A stretch of DNA of 64,000 bases from the NCBI GenBank assembly GCA_029964075.1, contig CM057147.1:25007513-25071512 (forward strand), given 5' to 3'. The position numbers and the translations under genes are program-made. Positions 1-12,300 of this stretch are shown one piece after another (position 1 is the first letter of the stretch; each line of letters opens with the position of its first letter). The stretch comes from Patiria pectinifera. Lineage: Eukaryota > Echinodermata > Asteroidea > Valvatida > Asterinidae. The notes beneath the pieces are model-generated. The model had not been told where the DNA came from. It saw only the letters and a list, made by a program, of their open reading frames with translations, and made no database searches.

Positions 1-13
1 TGGGGGGGGGGGG

Positions 14-223
14 TAATTTGGAAGGACTAATTTGTGTACTGTTCATAATGTACTTTTGACAAGAAGTTTTTTTGTGTGACAAAAGCAAAAGCGCCCCCTT
101 ATATGTATTGCTGAACAGATTTTCTAATAATTGAAAAACTACCACTTTCTTGTCACTTCCAATGAAAACAAATTTGAAGATCTTGTATATATTGTTCCAA
201 CACATATAGTAACGAGCATGAAA
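14..223. repeat. Direct repeat copy 1, identical to the window end
   Basis: By eye every base from 14 to 223 matches 63791-64000. The only difference is the preceding G run (12 G here, 8 G at the other end). The offset is 63777. The match stops only because the window ends, so the true repeat may be longer. A contig start at a poly-G run followed by a second copy inside another contig is the usual signature of an unresolved assembly overlap. A real tandem duplication of about 64 kb would look the same. Confidence 0.95.
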
Positions 224-1278
224 ACTGGATGAGCTGAATTATTAACATTGTATATTTCATTTAAGTCGGGCACTGCTCCTTTGCTATTGTTCGCTATACT
301 CCCGGATGAAACACAAACAATCTTGCCATTAGCATTAACACTGCCTTTACCATGTGAGCGGGATGTGAATTGCAAAAAAACAATTCATTTCTGCACAAGC
401 ATTATGCAGATGTCATGTATCTTTTCTTTGTTTAGTTTAATGAATTGGTTCAATTTGGAACAACATGTGTTGTTTCTCAAATTTATTACAACTAGTGCAG
501 TGCCCGTCAAAAATGGGACTGTGTTCGGGGCAGCAATTTATAACTACTCATGCAGACAACGCACACGATTCGTTGTTTTCACAACTATTATGTTGAACTC
601 ACTCTCACAGGTTGAACGCACACTTTGTAGATGTTGCCATTCATTGGCACAGAAATGGTCTACTGCTGGTCAGTGCTAACTTGACAATGCATGAGTACAT
701 GTACGTACGTGCAGGGTACAGCCTGGTGTGTAATTAATATGGATTTCCCCAAAAGTAACCTTTCCGTTTTCCTTTTTTAAAAATGATAACAATTCCAATA
801 ACTGATGCAAGACATTTTGATGGTACAGATGCTTTAATTATAATTTTGTGTACAAATTGGCTTAGTTTTGTCACATCCAAAATGTCTTCTGAAGATCCAA
901 AATGTTTATGGCAAAATCCATTCTAATTAATTCCTAAATTAATGTCATTGCTCTTTGAATGATACTTAAACTTACTGTATTTGGTGTTGAACAGGGCCTG
1001 CACTCTCTCTCTTAAGTGAGATGTATCTTCAATGGTCTCCCTGCTGGTCGGTGTCTCTGCAATGCAAAATGCATATCATTGGGTGTTTTGTTGAGGAATA
1101 TACTGGCTCAACTCCCAATCTTGGTTTGTAGCCTCAAAGGGCTCGATCCAATGTGTAAATGTAAATAATTGATTTTTGTGGACCACAATTACTTTGCATG
1201 GGAATGGGGGAAAGAGAGTATATTTTACAATACAACAACATCGCGAGTTTCATGTAATCATAATAAAAATACTCTCAC
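224..1278. other. No supportable gene
   Basis: This should be intron of the minus-strand gene that starts at 4373. A minus-strand open stretch at about 139-346 has a possible acceptor, but I find no GT donor in the right phase, so I do not call it an exon. AT-rich, with no clear repeat. Confidence 0.5.
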
Positions 1279-4200
1279 CCGAGGAAGACATCCCAATAAA
1301 GAAGTCGTTGTCTAGGTTGCTGTTCTTGATGAAGTTCGCACCTTTGGTGCTCCCCGCTGATATAATGTTGCCCTTCTTTGGCATGATCATGAAGATCCAT
1401 TCCATCTGTCCATCGAGGGGAGTCAGCTGTAGGGAGAAAAGAAAGAACAATCACGCTCGCACAAATGGGGAGATCGGTATATGTTCGGAGTCGAAATATG
1501 TTTGTGGCTGAGCAAGAACAAAACAAAATCAACTTTAATATAGTCCACCAAAAACAGGTTCAGGTAAAGCATACACCAACATAATGACTAACGCATATAG
1601 CTACAATTAGTTTCTTTTTATCTCCAAATGCATCAAGGGCGGATCCGTGGGAGGGAGCCAACGGTGGCCATGCCCGGCCATGCCCCCCCCCCCACACACA
1701 CACACAAAATAACCCCTTTTTCTTCTCTTTTTTTTGGGGGGGGGGGGGTAGTGACGTCGCTATTAAGGCAAGCACTGCGTACACCACCTTCTCTTCCCCC
1801 CAATTCAAAATTTGTCAAAGGGGTCAGAAATTGTCTCAGATCGCACCACACAGAATTGTTGAGTACAAAAAAAATGTTCAGGGCCCTAGTAGGCCTCTAA
1901 CACCACGCCGTAACTTTTGTAACCCACTTTTTTGGGGATCAAAAATTGTTTAGGTCCCCTGAAAATTGTTTTCTGGATCCGCCCTTGGAATGCGTTTTAA
2001 AATGCAACAAGATGCTGCACAGATCTCACCATTTTTTCAACGTCTTTTGTCACACTGACAGCGAGTTTGTGTTTCTCTGGTGGGGACTCGACGTTGGGGC
2101 TCCACGTCTTCAAGTTTGCTTCCTTCTGTAGGGTGGCTATCTTTTCAGGACATTTCTTCTCCTGTTTCCACGCCTTAGCAGCGGCAGACAACGTTTGTTG
2201 TCTATTGGAGCCCTTCAGGTCTAAACCAAGGAACAATATTAAGAGAGGTTTAGGCCTATATTATTGCAATGCTGATGTTATTCCTTTCATTCCCAATTTT
2301 TTTGTTAATTACACATTGTGTTGTCGTACCTTACGTGTTTATTGGCCAGAGAGTCTAAGACCTGTTCAAATATTTTGCTTTCGAATCCATGGTGTTTAGA
2401 GAACTTAACACAAATTGCAGTTCGTAGAACATTACAAAATGAAAATCTCAAAGATATCTCTTGAGTTTTGCATTGTAATGTTCTAAGAACTGCAATTTGT
2501 GTACGATTTGTTTTAAATACCATGGATTAGAAAGCAACCGATTTGAACAGGTCTGACTGGCAAACAAACTCACGGAGCTATGAAACAAAATTTCAAGAAT
2601 CCATTTGGGCCTTGAATACGCGAGTCAACTTGAAGAGTTTCTTTCATCAAGTAGCAGCACACCAGTCTCATCACATGCACGAGGTATCACATGCACGAGG
2701 TAACTATGTGGTTCTTGACAGTTGCCCACCAAAGTGTGGGGGGGGGGCGTCGGGGAGATTGAACCCATCCCCCTCCACACCAATTTTTCATTTTGTCTGT
2801 TTGTTTGTTTGTTGGGGTGTTGGGGTGTGTGTGGGGTTTTTTTTTTGGGGGGGGGGGGGGTTGGCTGGTTTTAATCTCTGGAAAACGAACATATAATACA
2901 TAGGCCTGCACCTACATCTTGGAACCGGGGTGGGGTGGGGTAGGTTTAGGGTTAGAAATAGGGTTTGGGTTACAGAATTGGGATTAGGGATAGGGTACGT
3001 TTTTGTCAGCCCCCCCCCCCCCCGACAAACATAGGCGTTCCACTGGAACTTGATTCCAATGCAAATGCTCCAATTGTATTCTGTTTTAATATACATATTT
3101 TTGTATGAGTTTTTGGGAATTGCCAATGGGTGATTGACACAGGACAACGAATATGTATGAGCGATGTGCACCGGCAAGGCCCTTACTTTACTTCATGACT
3201 GCTTACATTTACTTTCCAATGAGAAACTGAAAGAGAAATTTTCTTTGTATTGTTTTGTAAGACGGTTTAATATACATTTATATAATTGAGCCTGTTTCCG
3301 TGTGTCAGCTTTACATAACATTTGGTTGATCGCGGTTGCCAGCAAAATTGCCTCTAGTGCCTTTGTCCTTAACATTGGATTCAACTTACTTTTTTCAGCC
3401 AGATACTTTTGTAGAAAGACAGCATAAGCTGAGCTTCGCCTCTTTCGTAGTTGGGGTCTTACCGTCACACGGGAGGGATTCTTTTTCTGTTTCTTTCGTG
3501 AGATCCATCGCTATACATAAGATAAAAAACATAATATCCATATATTATGACGCTAGTGGAAATTTGCCAATTACTCTTGTCTGTCAACAATTGTGTTCAT
3601 CCATATTCAGAGCTTTTAAGAGCGATAATTATAATAGTCCACTCTGCAATCAGATTAAAGGAAATTGCGGGCTTCATTGGGGTGCTGGGGTGTTTGTTTG
3701 TTTGTTTGTTTGTTTGTTTGTTGGGGGTGTTGGGGGTGTTGGAGGTGCATGTTTGTTTGTTTGTTTGTTTGTTTGTTTTTGTTTGGTACGATACCGTGCG
3801 CAAAAAAAACATTGAAAAGGTAGGCAATTTTTCATTTTGAAATTGGAAAGCACGGACCTTTTACAAAATATAATGAAAGAAAGACTGTACGTGATCATAA
3901 TACATACCTTTACGTACTTTACAGACTTCCCGGTTTCTGTACTCGCGTTTTGAACTCTTTCCCTCAAATCAACGGTCCCATATCCCCTCATGCCGTCTCC
4001 CCAGTGCCGCTCTAAAATTTCTTGAACTCTAATTGAAATTAGAAACAAAAGTTGAAATTATAAAAGTCCATTCAAGACACAAGCAAAAGAGAAGAGGAAG
4101 ACACACAACAACATCAGCAACAAATAAAATGTCCTTGACACAGATTTTCTACCAAAAAAGTAAAAGACATCAACAAAAGGAATTAACATTCATCACTAGA

Positions 4201-4373
4201 ACAACCCCGGCCGCCGAAACCCTTGCGATTCATGTTGCTCCCATCATCATTCCTGGTACCCAGTGTGGAAAGTAATGTTAATGTACGCGTTTTGTTTATT
4301 AAATCATTGATGCTATGAAAGTAAAGTCAACTTCGGCTTACCGTTGCTCTTCAGCATTTTCCGACCCCATCAT
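1279..4373 (-). CDS. 5' half of an HMG-box-like gene (five exons, start codon present)
   Basis: Exons on the minus strand are 4373-4342 (starts MMGSENAEEQR), 4028-3908, 3486-3390, 2220-2030 and 1426-1279. Each has AG/GT borders and the phases agree throughout (2, 0, 1, 0, 1), which is hard to obtain by chance. They encode about 196 residues. Residues roughly 65-115 resemble an HMG box: a basic RKRRSSAYAVFLQKY segment followed by SAAAKAWKQEKK and a lysine-rich helix. This suggests DNA binding, by inference. The following exon contains GQMEWIFMIMPKKGN, which I do not recognise. The chain ends in phase 1 with no stop, so the gene continues to the left of the window. Its probable 3' half is the chromodomain gene at 58777-63225, whose first visible exon also needs phase 1. 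A hAT MITE and a hairpin sit in its introns. The function is unknown; a transposon-derived gene is possible. Confidence 0.75.
1634..1987. mobile_element. hAT-like MITE, copy 1
   Basis: The ends are CAAGGGCGGATCC and GGATCCGCCCTTG. The 8-bp flanks AAATGCAT and GAATGCGT match at six of eight positions, a decayed hAT-type target duplication. The interior (an AAATTG..CAGATCGCACCACA motif, poly-C and poly-G runs) is shared with copies at 33255 and 59512. It lies in an intron of the HMG-like gene. Confidence 0.85.
2358..2555. repeat. Long hairpin (foldback repeat)
   Basis: Arms of about 90 bp are inverted copies: AGACCTGTTCAAAT on the left, ATTTGAACAGGTCT on the right, with matching CCATGG, GCAATTTGTGT and TTCTAAGAACTGC-type blocks inside. 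This is a foldback or decayed MITE in an intron. Confidence 0.85.
3691..3785. repeat. GTTT tetranucleotide microsatellite
   Basis: Two runs of GTTT are separated by a G-rich TTGGGGGTGTTGG-type spacer. Open frames across it are low-complexity artefacts. Confidence 0.95.
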
Positions 4374-5384
4374 GAAAACACGACAGCGAAATATCTCAAA
4401 AATCCAATTGTACGTAGTTGTTCCGCTGTGGAGTTGCAGTCTTGCCAGCCTTAGGAATTATGTGAGGGCCACTACACCGCAAATGCAGGATGGTCAACTC
4501 GCATTCTACTGTACTGCGCTGTCAAGCCACGTTTCATAATCTGTTGGCCGATTGCACGGTCAGCACAATTTCATCATGTTCCTCCCCCTTGATCTCAGGA
4601 GACCTCCTGAAACTTATCGCAGGGGTTAATGGCATTCTCGGTCTTCATTCTTTCGGCATACATGTGCACTGTAAATGTACCACCTTCACAACAAAAAAAC
4701 AACTTTTGAGGGATGAGTGAAGTCTGTGGGCACTGAATTTCATTAAACTGGACCTATCACGGGACGCTGAAAGTACGAATTTGAACTCGGACAGCATTAA
4801 TTGAACTCATTTTTGCCAACCGCCGCACAATTTCATCCAGACATTATACTTCATGTTTTCCACACAACCATAACACTCTCGAGTACAGGCAAATTAATGA
4901 AGAACTTGTTAGGGGGGGGGGTAGATTTACAATAGTCATATAAAATGCCCCTCCAAGTTCAAATTTTTGCAAGTTAGCGAAGCTGTCCGGAAATGAATGG
5001 CCTGCGATTCACATAGTAAATATGATGCCTTGCGGGAGAGTCAAAATTCTGAAGTGAGATTACAAATTTAGGAAAGTTAGTGTGATCCTGTTTTCACATG
5101 CAAATCTATATGTGAATTGTTTTAAAAAAAAACTCTACTCATTATCGAACTCAGTTTAATTTTCTGGAGTAGCATATAGCTAGCCCATTTTAAGTCTTTT
5201 TATTTCTGTCGTTTATTTTTCCAATTAATGGAAAAATTGAATTATTTTTTCCGTTATTTTTTCCAATTAATGGGGCTACAGTGGCTCCACTTGTTTCTCC
5301 GTCTATATATATAGATAAGTCATGTAAAAAATACACACCAGAAGTATACCCCTATTCAGAAGTTGATCGTTTTGAGTTTAGTTA
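4374..5384. other. Region upstream of the HMG-like gene, no gene seen
   Basis: This holds the presumed promoter side of the minus-strand gene that starts at 4373. I see no convincing TATA box or coding exon. There is one G run at about 4912-4921. Confidence 0.4.
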
Positions 5385-5390
5385 GTTAAC

Positions 5391-7080
5391 TTGCACCAGT
5401 CTGGTCTGGATTCTGTTCCAGAACGAAAACGCTTATCACGACGACTGCTGTACTGGTATATGAAATATTATTCTACATGACGGTCTCTGTCCTTTTGAAA
5501 GTTGAAGTACAAACAACAAAGTTTATGTTGATGATCGGGGCCGAAAATATAGTGTAGATTGCACTGATACGTTTGAGAGACTATTATGAGTTTACTGTTA
5601 TATGGCGCCCTCTTGCATCGTGTTGTAAAAAAATAATTATCGCGTCATTATTTTAATCCTTTAAAAATGTCGATTAATTACTTCCTGTAATTTTTCCCAG
5701 TATAAAATGGTATTTTCTTAAAGAGAAAATAATAAAGATTGAAACTACGATGAAAAGGAATTTCAATTGCAAACTTCATTTTTCGAGGAAATGTTCATTT
5801 TGAGATGTAGTGGTCTTGTTACCGCTGTATCTTCAATACTCATTTTTTCTTATCTTTGGCCTCATTTCCAATTGTATGAAATTTAGTTTTTTATTTAAAC
5901 CAAAATTGGAAAATGTTGATTTTATTGTTCATTAATAAGTTATTCCATGGGGATGTCGTCAACTCGCAAAAGACAGGCTTGCATTAGAAAGAATGTCCTT
6001 TATTTCATTTGGGGGAGCTGAGATTTTGTTTCAATTAACGATTTCGGGGCTCTGTGGGCCTAGAGGAGTTTTGTACTGACTACGTCAGTCTTTTTGTGCT
6101 TTCGCCAGTGGGAATGGCTATTTGTACACCACGTGTTGTGCTTTGTAAATGTTGTAATTGTCAATTTGTCGGCGAATAGGCCCTTAAGCGTCCACTATAT
6201 CGTTTGTTGAACTTGAGTTGTAATAATTTTCAATCGCCTTTTTCTTCACAGATGGTATGTGTTTATGCAATATATAAATATATTATTAAGAAAAAAAGAA
6301 GATAAATCATGCCAAATACAAAAGAAATATTTCAATATTTATATATAAATATAGAGAACCCCGGATTTGAGTTATCCGCTCAAGTAGAGCGTTGGAGTTG
6401 AAAGTTAACTTGCACCAGTCTAGACTGAATTTTGGTGCGGAATTTAAACGTTTATCACACCAATGCTGTGCGCGTACATGGATATTATTCTATTAGACAC
6501 TCTTCGTCCTTTCCAAAGTTTACATACAACCCCCCAAAAAACTGATATTGCCTTTATCGGGGCCAAAAATACAGCAAGATTTCACTGATACACTCGAGCG
6601 ACTATTATGAGTTTACTATTACAGGGCGCCCTCTTGCCTCTTGTTTTAAAAGAAATAATTATCGCGTCATTATTTTAATCCTTAAAAAATATCGATTAAT
6701 TACTTCCTCTATTTTTTCCCAATTAAAAATGGTATTTCTTTAAAGAAAAAATAACAAAGATTAAAACTACGATGAAAAGGAATTTCAATTGCAAACTTCA
6801 TTTTTTGAGGAAATGTTCATCTTGGGGAGTAGTGGTCTTGTTACCGCTGTATCTTCAATACTCATTTTTTCTTATCTTTGGCCTCATTTCCAAATTCAAT
6901 GAAATTCAGTTTTTCATTTAAGCCAAAACTGGAGTATGTTGATTTCATTGTTCATTTTTTTCACAAGGTATTTCGAGATCAATGTTGTCGTAGACTTGCA
7001 ACTGGCAGGGTAAAGGAATAACGTATGTTGTCTTTTATTATTCGGCCGGGGGGGGCCTTGCTTTCAATTTCCGATATTTG
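5391..7080. repeat. Diverged tandem duplication, period about 1019 bp
   Basis: The block from 5391 (TTGCACCAGTCT) to about 6060 recurs from 6410 to about 7080. The two share long blocks such as ATTATCGCGTCATTATTTTAATCC and ATCTTCAATACTC, with many substitutions and small indels. No open frame is preserved in either copy, so it appears non-coding. Confidence 0.85.
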
Positions 7081-8746
7081 GGTTACATGAGCGGGTTTCA
7101 GTCCCGCTGACTCTGTCATGTCCTACGTTTGTACGTTTTCAATGGTATTTTTTTTTTGGGGGGGGGGTTAATGCCCGTTCGTTAATGCATTGGGCCTACT
7201 GTTATGCACTTTCCTTCACCAAATAAATTATCATTTTGCATGTCGCCCATAAAAATCGACAGGTTCAGTGCAACCTCAAGATAACTACATGACTTGTATA
7301 GTATAAGGTTTCCGGCTGATATTTGTTTCCAAATTAGTCATGCGAAAAAGCGAATCAGTACACCCGTAAAAGTACTACTTCAAATCAATACTCCATTTGA
7401 ATAATTTTCTTTCCGCCTTATTTTTCATTAATGCATTCATTATTAAATTCTTTCCGAATTAATTTCTTCAAATTTTCTTTCCTTAGATATACTTTCACTT
7501 GAAAGTAAATAAGTGGTTTTGAAAAATTATTCATATCAACTGGGATAATGAAATACCAATACATGTCTTAACAGAATGCACAACGTGAATTTGGTGAACA
7601 GCTGGAAATTTTAATGGCAATAAAATGTGGTCATATTAAACTACATAAGTTTATACAACTTATTAAGCATGACATATCCTTATGTACAATTTGTCTTCTT
7701 TCAATACAGTAGACGGCAACATACATGTAATATTGCGAAACCAGTTTACACAAGCTAAACATGTCACACATGCATCAAGGACATGACTATGATACATGTA
7801 CGTAATATAAACATACACGAACCGTAATTAAAATAATTTGAAAGTAGCATATTGAATGTATGTAAAGGCCCATTACATAACAAACTGTGTACATAGGAAA
7901 TTTGCAGTCATAACACACATCGATGTGAATTCGGACCCTGAACTGAACTAGAATATGCAAACACCTTTCTAACAAGGTCATTGGGACTTCACAAAAAAAA
8001 ACTTGTTGTAGCAGGTACAGTAACTTGTATTATCAGTAATAAAACAAAAAGCAAAACAAACACTTGGGACCTAAAACTGTCCTTGCTATAAGCAGGGTTC
8101 AACTGTAGTCTTTAATAAGCAGTGGCGTATCTGGGTCTGGGGTCCGGTGGGGTGGATGTTTGTCCAAACACGACTGCCCAACTGTTTTCATCCGTAAACA
8201 ATCTTCATCCCCCCCCCCCCATCTCAAGTACTATTTCCAGAATGCTGGTGCTTTTAATTACAATGTACTTAAAAACCTATAGGATGCTAAACTGAATCAC
8301 CTTTTCGACAGATATGCCCAGTTGAAACTCTCTGATTAAAACAATTCTTGCAATTGGCAAGAAACCCACACAATTGTTACAACTACGAAGGTACAGTACT
8401 TTAAATCATGAGCTTCAAAATAGGTTGAATAACCTATAATTACCGGTTGCGGTAGATTACAAGAGGAAATCAAATAGTGCTTTCCTGTTTAATTGCACAA
8501 TAATGAGCTGGTTGCTAAATTCACAGAAATTCACACAACATAACATCCAAAATAATCCGGTCTGAGTGTATGATCATAGGGGAACTACCCATATTATATA
8601 CGCTAAACAAGAGCAATATGACAGGGTGTCACTTCATGTTGAATGAGTGCAGTGACGTATCCAGGGGGGGGGGGAACAAGTCAATAGCCCCTGGAAACAT
8701 GTTTTCAACATTATAAACACCTGTCTTCAAACACACACGCAGTTAA
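7081..8746. other. Intergenic, no gene seen
   Basis: AT-rich sequence with short G and C runs. Single transposon-tip-like motifs (GCAGTGGCGTATCTGGG near 8121, GCAGTGACGTATCCAGGGG near 8649) look like isolated hAT ends without a partner I can place. Confidence 0.4.
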
Positions 8747-9257
8747 AGGGAATGTACATCATTGGCTTTTACCGTGATTTTCAGAAATGAACTATTTGAG
8801 GGGTTATTATAATACATTTGTGGATCAAATATTGTTACACTGACATGTTTGAAGTTTTGTGTTCGAAAATGCTGGAAAAATCAAGAAAAACAAAAATGTT
8901 CAAGTAGTCTGGTTCCCTGACTCCACTAAGGATAAAATGGATCAATTTGTAGATGCCGGAAAACTGTAAGGTAAGGGAACCAGTCTAGCTGGCCTCCACC
9001 TGTTCATGAACATGTAACCAACAGCAAACAAAATTCGTAAATTTGGAGTAGTAGTGGAAAGATAGGTTTTTCGAATGATGGTCGGCCAGCCACCGTTGGA
9101 AATGTATACAAACATTTCATTTTCTTGAAAATGACTTCACACCATGTAAAATAATTTTACAGGGTGCTTTAGACTGTCATTTACCATCATCCTGAAAAAG
9201 AATTTCGTAAAACTTGATAGTTTTTTTTTCGATGTTTGCAAATGTTGTATATTCCCT
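8747..9257. mobile_element. TTAA-flanked MITE, copy 1 (Kolobok or piggyBac type)
   Basis: The inverted ends AGGGAATGTACA and TGTATATTCCCT are flanked by TTAA on the left and a decayed TGAA on the right. The interior matches the element at 36938-37455, including TTTTACAGGGTGCTTTAGACTG and the inner GGTTCCCTGAC / GGGAACCAG inverted pair. No coding capacity. Confidence 0.8.
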
Positions 9258-9349
9258 TGAATGAAATTCTGCAGTGAGAAGGATGGGGAGGGCCACAGTG
9301 CTTCATTATGTGCTCAACTGTAAACTGGAACCACAACTCTGTATTGAAC

Positions 9350-12300
9350 TTATACATTAATTATATCCTCGACGTCGCTGTCATCTTCATCACTGTCGTC
9401 ATCATCACTCATATCATCCCAATCATACAAGTAAGCACTTGGCATAGTGTCATGAAAGGAAGGTTCAAACAATGCCTTATAATTTTCCAAATTTCTAGCT
9501 AGGTCGTTAATTTTGGCCCTGAGGAGAACTCCCTTGCCTAATTGACCCTCCCTAAGGCAAGTTGCACTAGCCTGCTGGTAACCCCTCAGCTGAGACCTGG
9601 TGAATTCTAGGACGTTTTTCATTTCTTGGGTCAGGATGGACTTCTCCTCAGAAGCCCTGTCCAGTAGATTTTGCAAATCTACCGCTTTCCGGCGGATGGC
9701 GTCTGGCAGTCGTGTCTGGTCCGTGTGCTTACTAACCTGTTTGTGGTGAGAACAATAAACTTGTGAGAATATATGTTTACAAAAGTGCCAATTATACGGA
9801 CTCAAAGACATTACAAGATTACTGAAGTGCAATTACAGATCCTAACGTTGTTAAAACCATTAGGCCGAACAATTGTTTTTGCCCTCATATGAACAAAATG
9901 GGGGGAGGGGTTAAGTACACATAGTGCATATAATAGCTAATCCTTCCTCTCATTGAAGATGTGGAAAGAACTGTCGATTTCCTTAATAACAGCCATTGTT
10001 AATAACTTTTGTATTCATATGATGCAATTATTGGGCCTGTTTTTGACCATGTTGAATAAAAAAGACAAGCTGGTGACACAACATCACCATCATGGACATC
10101 ATCACACAGACATTTAATCTTGGCTATCGTACCACACATGCGCCCAAGCGGCACAATATGCCGTTGGGCTTAGTGGAGAAGTAAATGGCGCGTACCAAGA
10201 AATTTCTCAGAATACTGAATTTTGATTTTGAGTCATGCTACATTTTTTTAATTTAATTTTTTAAATTTTCATTTTCAAAAGTCGACGTCTCCTATTCAAT
10301 TGTAGCAGACATGTTACTTTTAGTGAGGTCAGGTGAGGGCAACACAATCTTTTGGGGCTTTCAGTGGGTAATCCGTGTAGCCTACTGGTAGTTTATCGTA
10401 ATGTTTTACAATAAATACACCTCATCTTAAAGTTCCCACTGAACCGCAAACTAATACATGTAGATAGGAATTTACAATCACCATGTCCATCTCAGCATAA
10501 AGGTGTCCACTAGGGTCAAAGGCGTCCTTCAGGATAATGGACCGTGGGCCAACCAGAGTGAACTTCTCATTATTGTACACAGTAACAGTGCGCTTGATGG
10601 CCTTTGATGCCCGGGAGATTTGTTTTGATATCCTTTGGGCAATTGCCTGTCCCTCTGCATTAACATATAAAAACACATTGGGAAAAAACTTTGTTACAAA
10701 TAAAACTCAAAATTGCAAATGCCCTTTTAAGTTATTGATCAGCACTGGCAACAAAATTTCCAAGTTGTGATGGAGACACAGAAATACGAGTGTTCCTCTT
10801 TCTGAGTTTCAAGTTTCCAGTGTCAAGGTTCAAGTTCCAAGATTCCCTTAAATGCCTCGAAAATGCATACTCACACCTCTAGTGAATGCCTCCACAGTAT
10901 GAACATTTAGATGCACATATGCAAATTAACATCTAGCTGTACAGGTGCTGCTGTTCAGTTCACAGCATGTTTGCATTACACCAGTAATTTTGCTGCCAAC
11001 TGGGCACATAATAAGCTTATCTGATCATTGTTTACCTCTGCCGGACAGTTAGTTAATCTGATCTGTGGTTCTTGTGTCCTCATCAGGTCAACGCACTCCA
11101 TTAGAATATGGTGCTCACTGGTGTTGGTATTTATAGTAACACCATTCAAAATGATATGATGCCATAATTGTACGTTATTTATTTTGTTTCCTGATATATC
11201 TTAAATAAAATGAAATATCAAATGCTCTGTTTGAAGTATGCATTACTGTACGGTACTTCAATAGAGATAAAAAAAAATTGAATCAATGAACACGTACATG
11301 TAGTTTTGTTCTTTTCTCGCTCCATATTCAACAAAATGCATTATGCTGCGCGAAACAATTTGTATTTGAACAATATTCAAACTGGCCTGGAGCTGGCCAT
11401 AGGTGTAAACACAAACTCCTATTTGACTTGGGCCACGCATCATTGTGGTGGCAAGCAATTCCAGTCATACACTCAAAGTCTACATGAATTTTTCGAGGCA
11501 TTCATACACTGGAGTCTCGATGTATACAGGAATGTTCGAGGCATTCACTCGAAGTCTACATAAATTGTGAGGTGTTTAATGGGAAGTGGAAAGTGGAAAT
11601 GGGACTTTTCAAATCTGGAAAATCCCAACTACAAAAGTAATACATGTACTCCAGAAACACAGTTTGTACATAAACATAGACCTGCCAAGGTCAGGTAAAG
11701 ACAGTCTGTAACAGCTGTCTGTCAACACACTGGGGTCAATAGGCCTTGAAACTGGAGCCCTGGGCTAGCAAACAGCCAGCATGCATCAAATGCATGCTTT
11801 CACTAATACCAGCGGCAGTAGCTGGGCTGAGTGGGAATTGGGGAAAAGGGGATGGTGCATGCCTTGGCTGAGCACCCATGAATTAGAAGACTCACCTGAC
11901 CTTGGTGGCCATTAAAAAGGTTTGGTGTGATAGAGATAGTGGAATTTAGAAAGGTTTGAAAACGGTATATTTGTTGTTAATTTCATAATTACAATATTAA
12001 TCTCAAACTTTACCAAGGCTATGGCTATTGGCCAAATACCCGCCAATCATAAGGTTAAAAAAGGTGTCACAAACATAGTATAAAAACAAAAATGAGCACA
12101 TTGATCAGGTAAACAAAGCTATGTAATGTCTTATTACACGTATTATTATTACTTAAATGTGCAACATCAAATACCATTCCTTAGAAAATGATATTACACT
12201 TTATAAACAATAGAAGCATGCCAGATGATTTTGCAAAATACAAAGAGGAAAAGTAGAAATGGAAATGTACAACATCTCACCACTGTACTTGTTTTTAGTG

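Noticed and set aside
139-346. Additional exon of the HMG-like gene
   Set aside because: The frame is open and an acceptor is possible, but there is no in-phase GT donor.
2935-2998. TTAGGG-like degenerate telomere repeats
   Set aside because: Too short and irregular (TTTAGGG, ATAGGG, TTTGGG mixed). No telomeric array.
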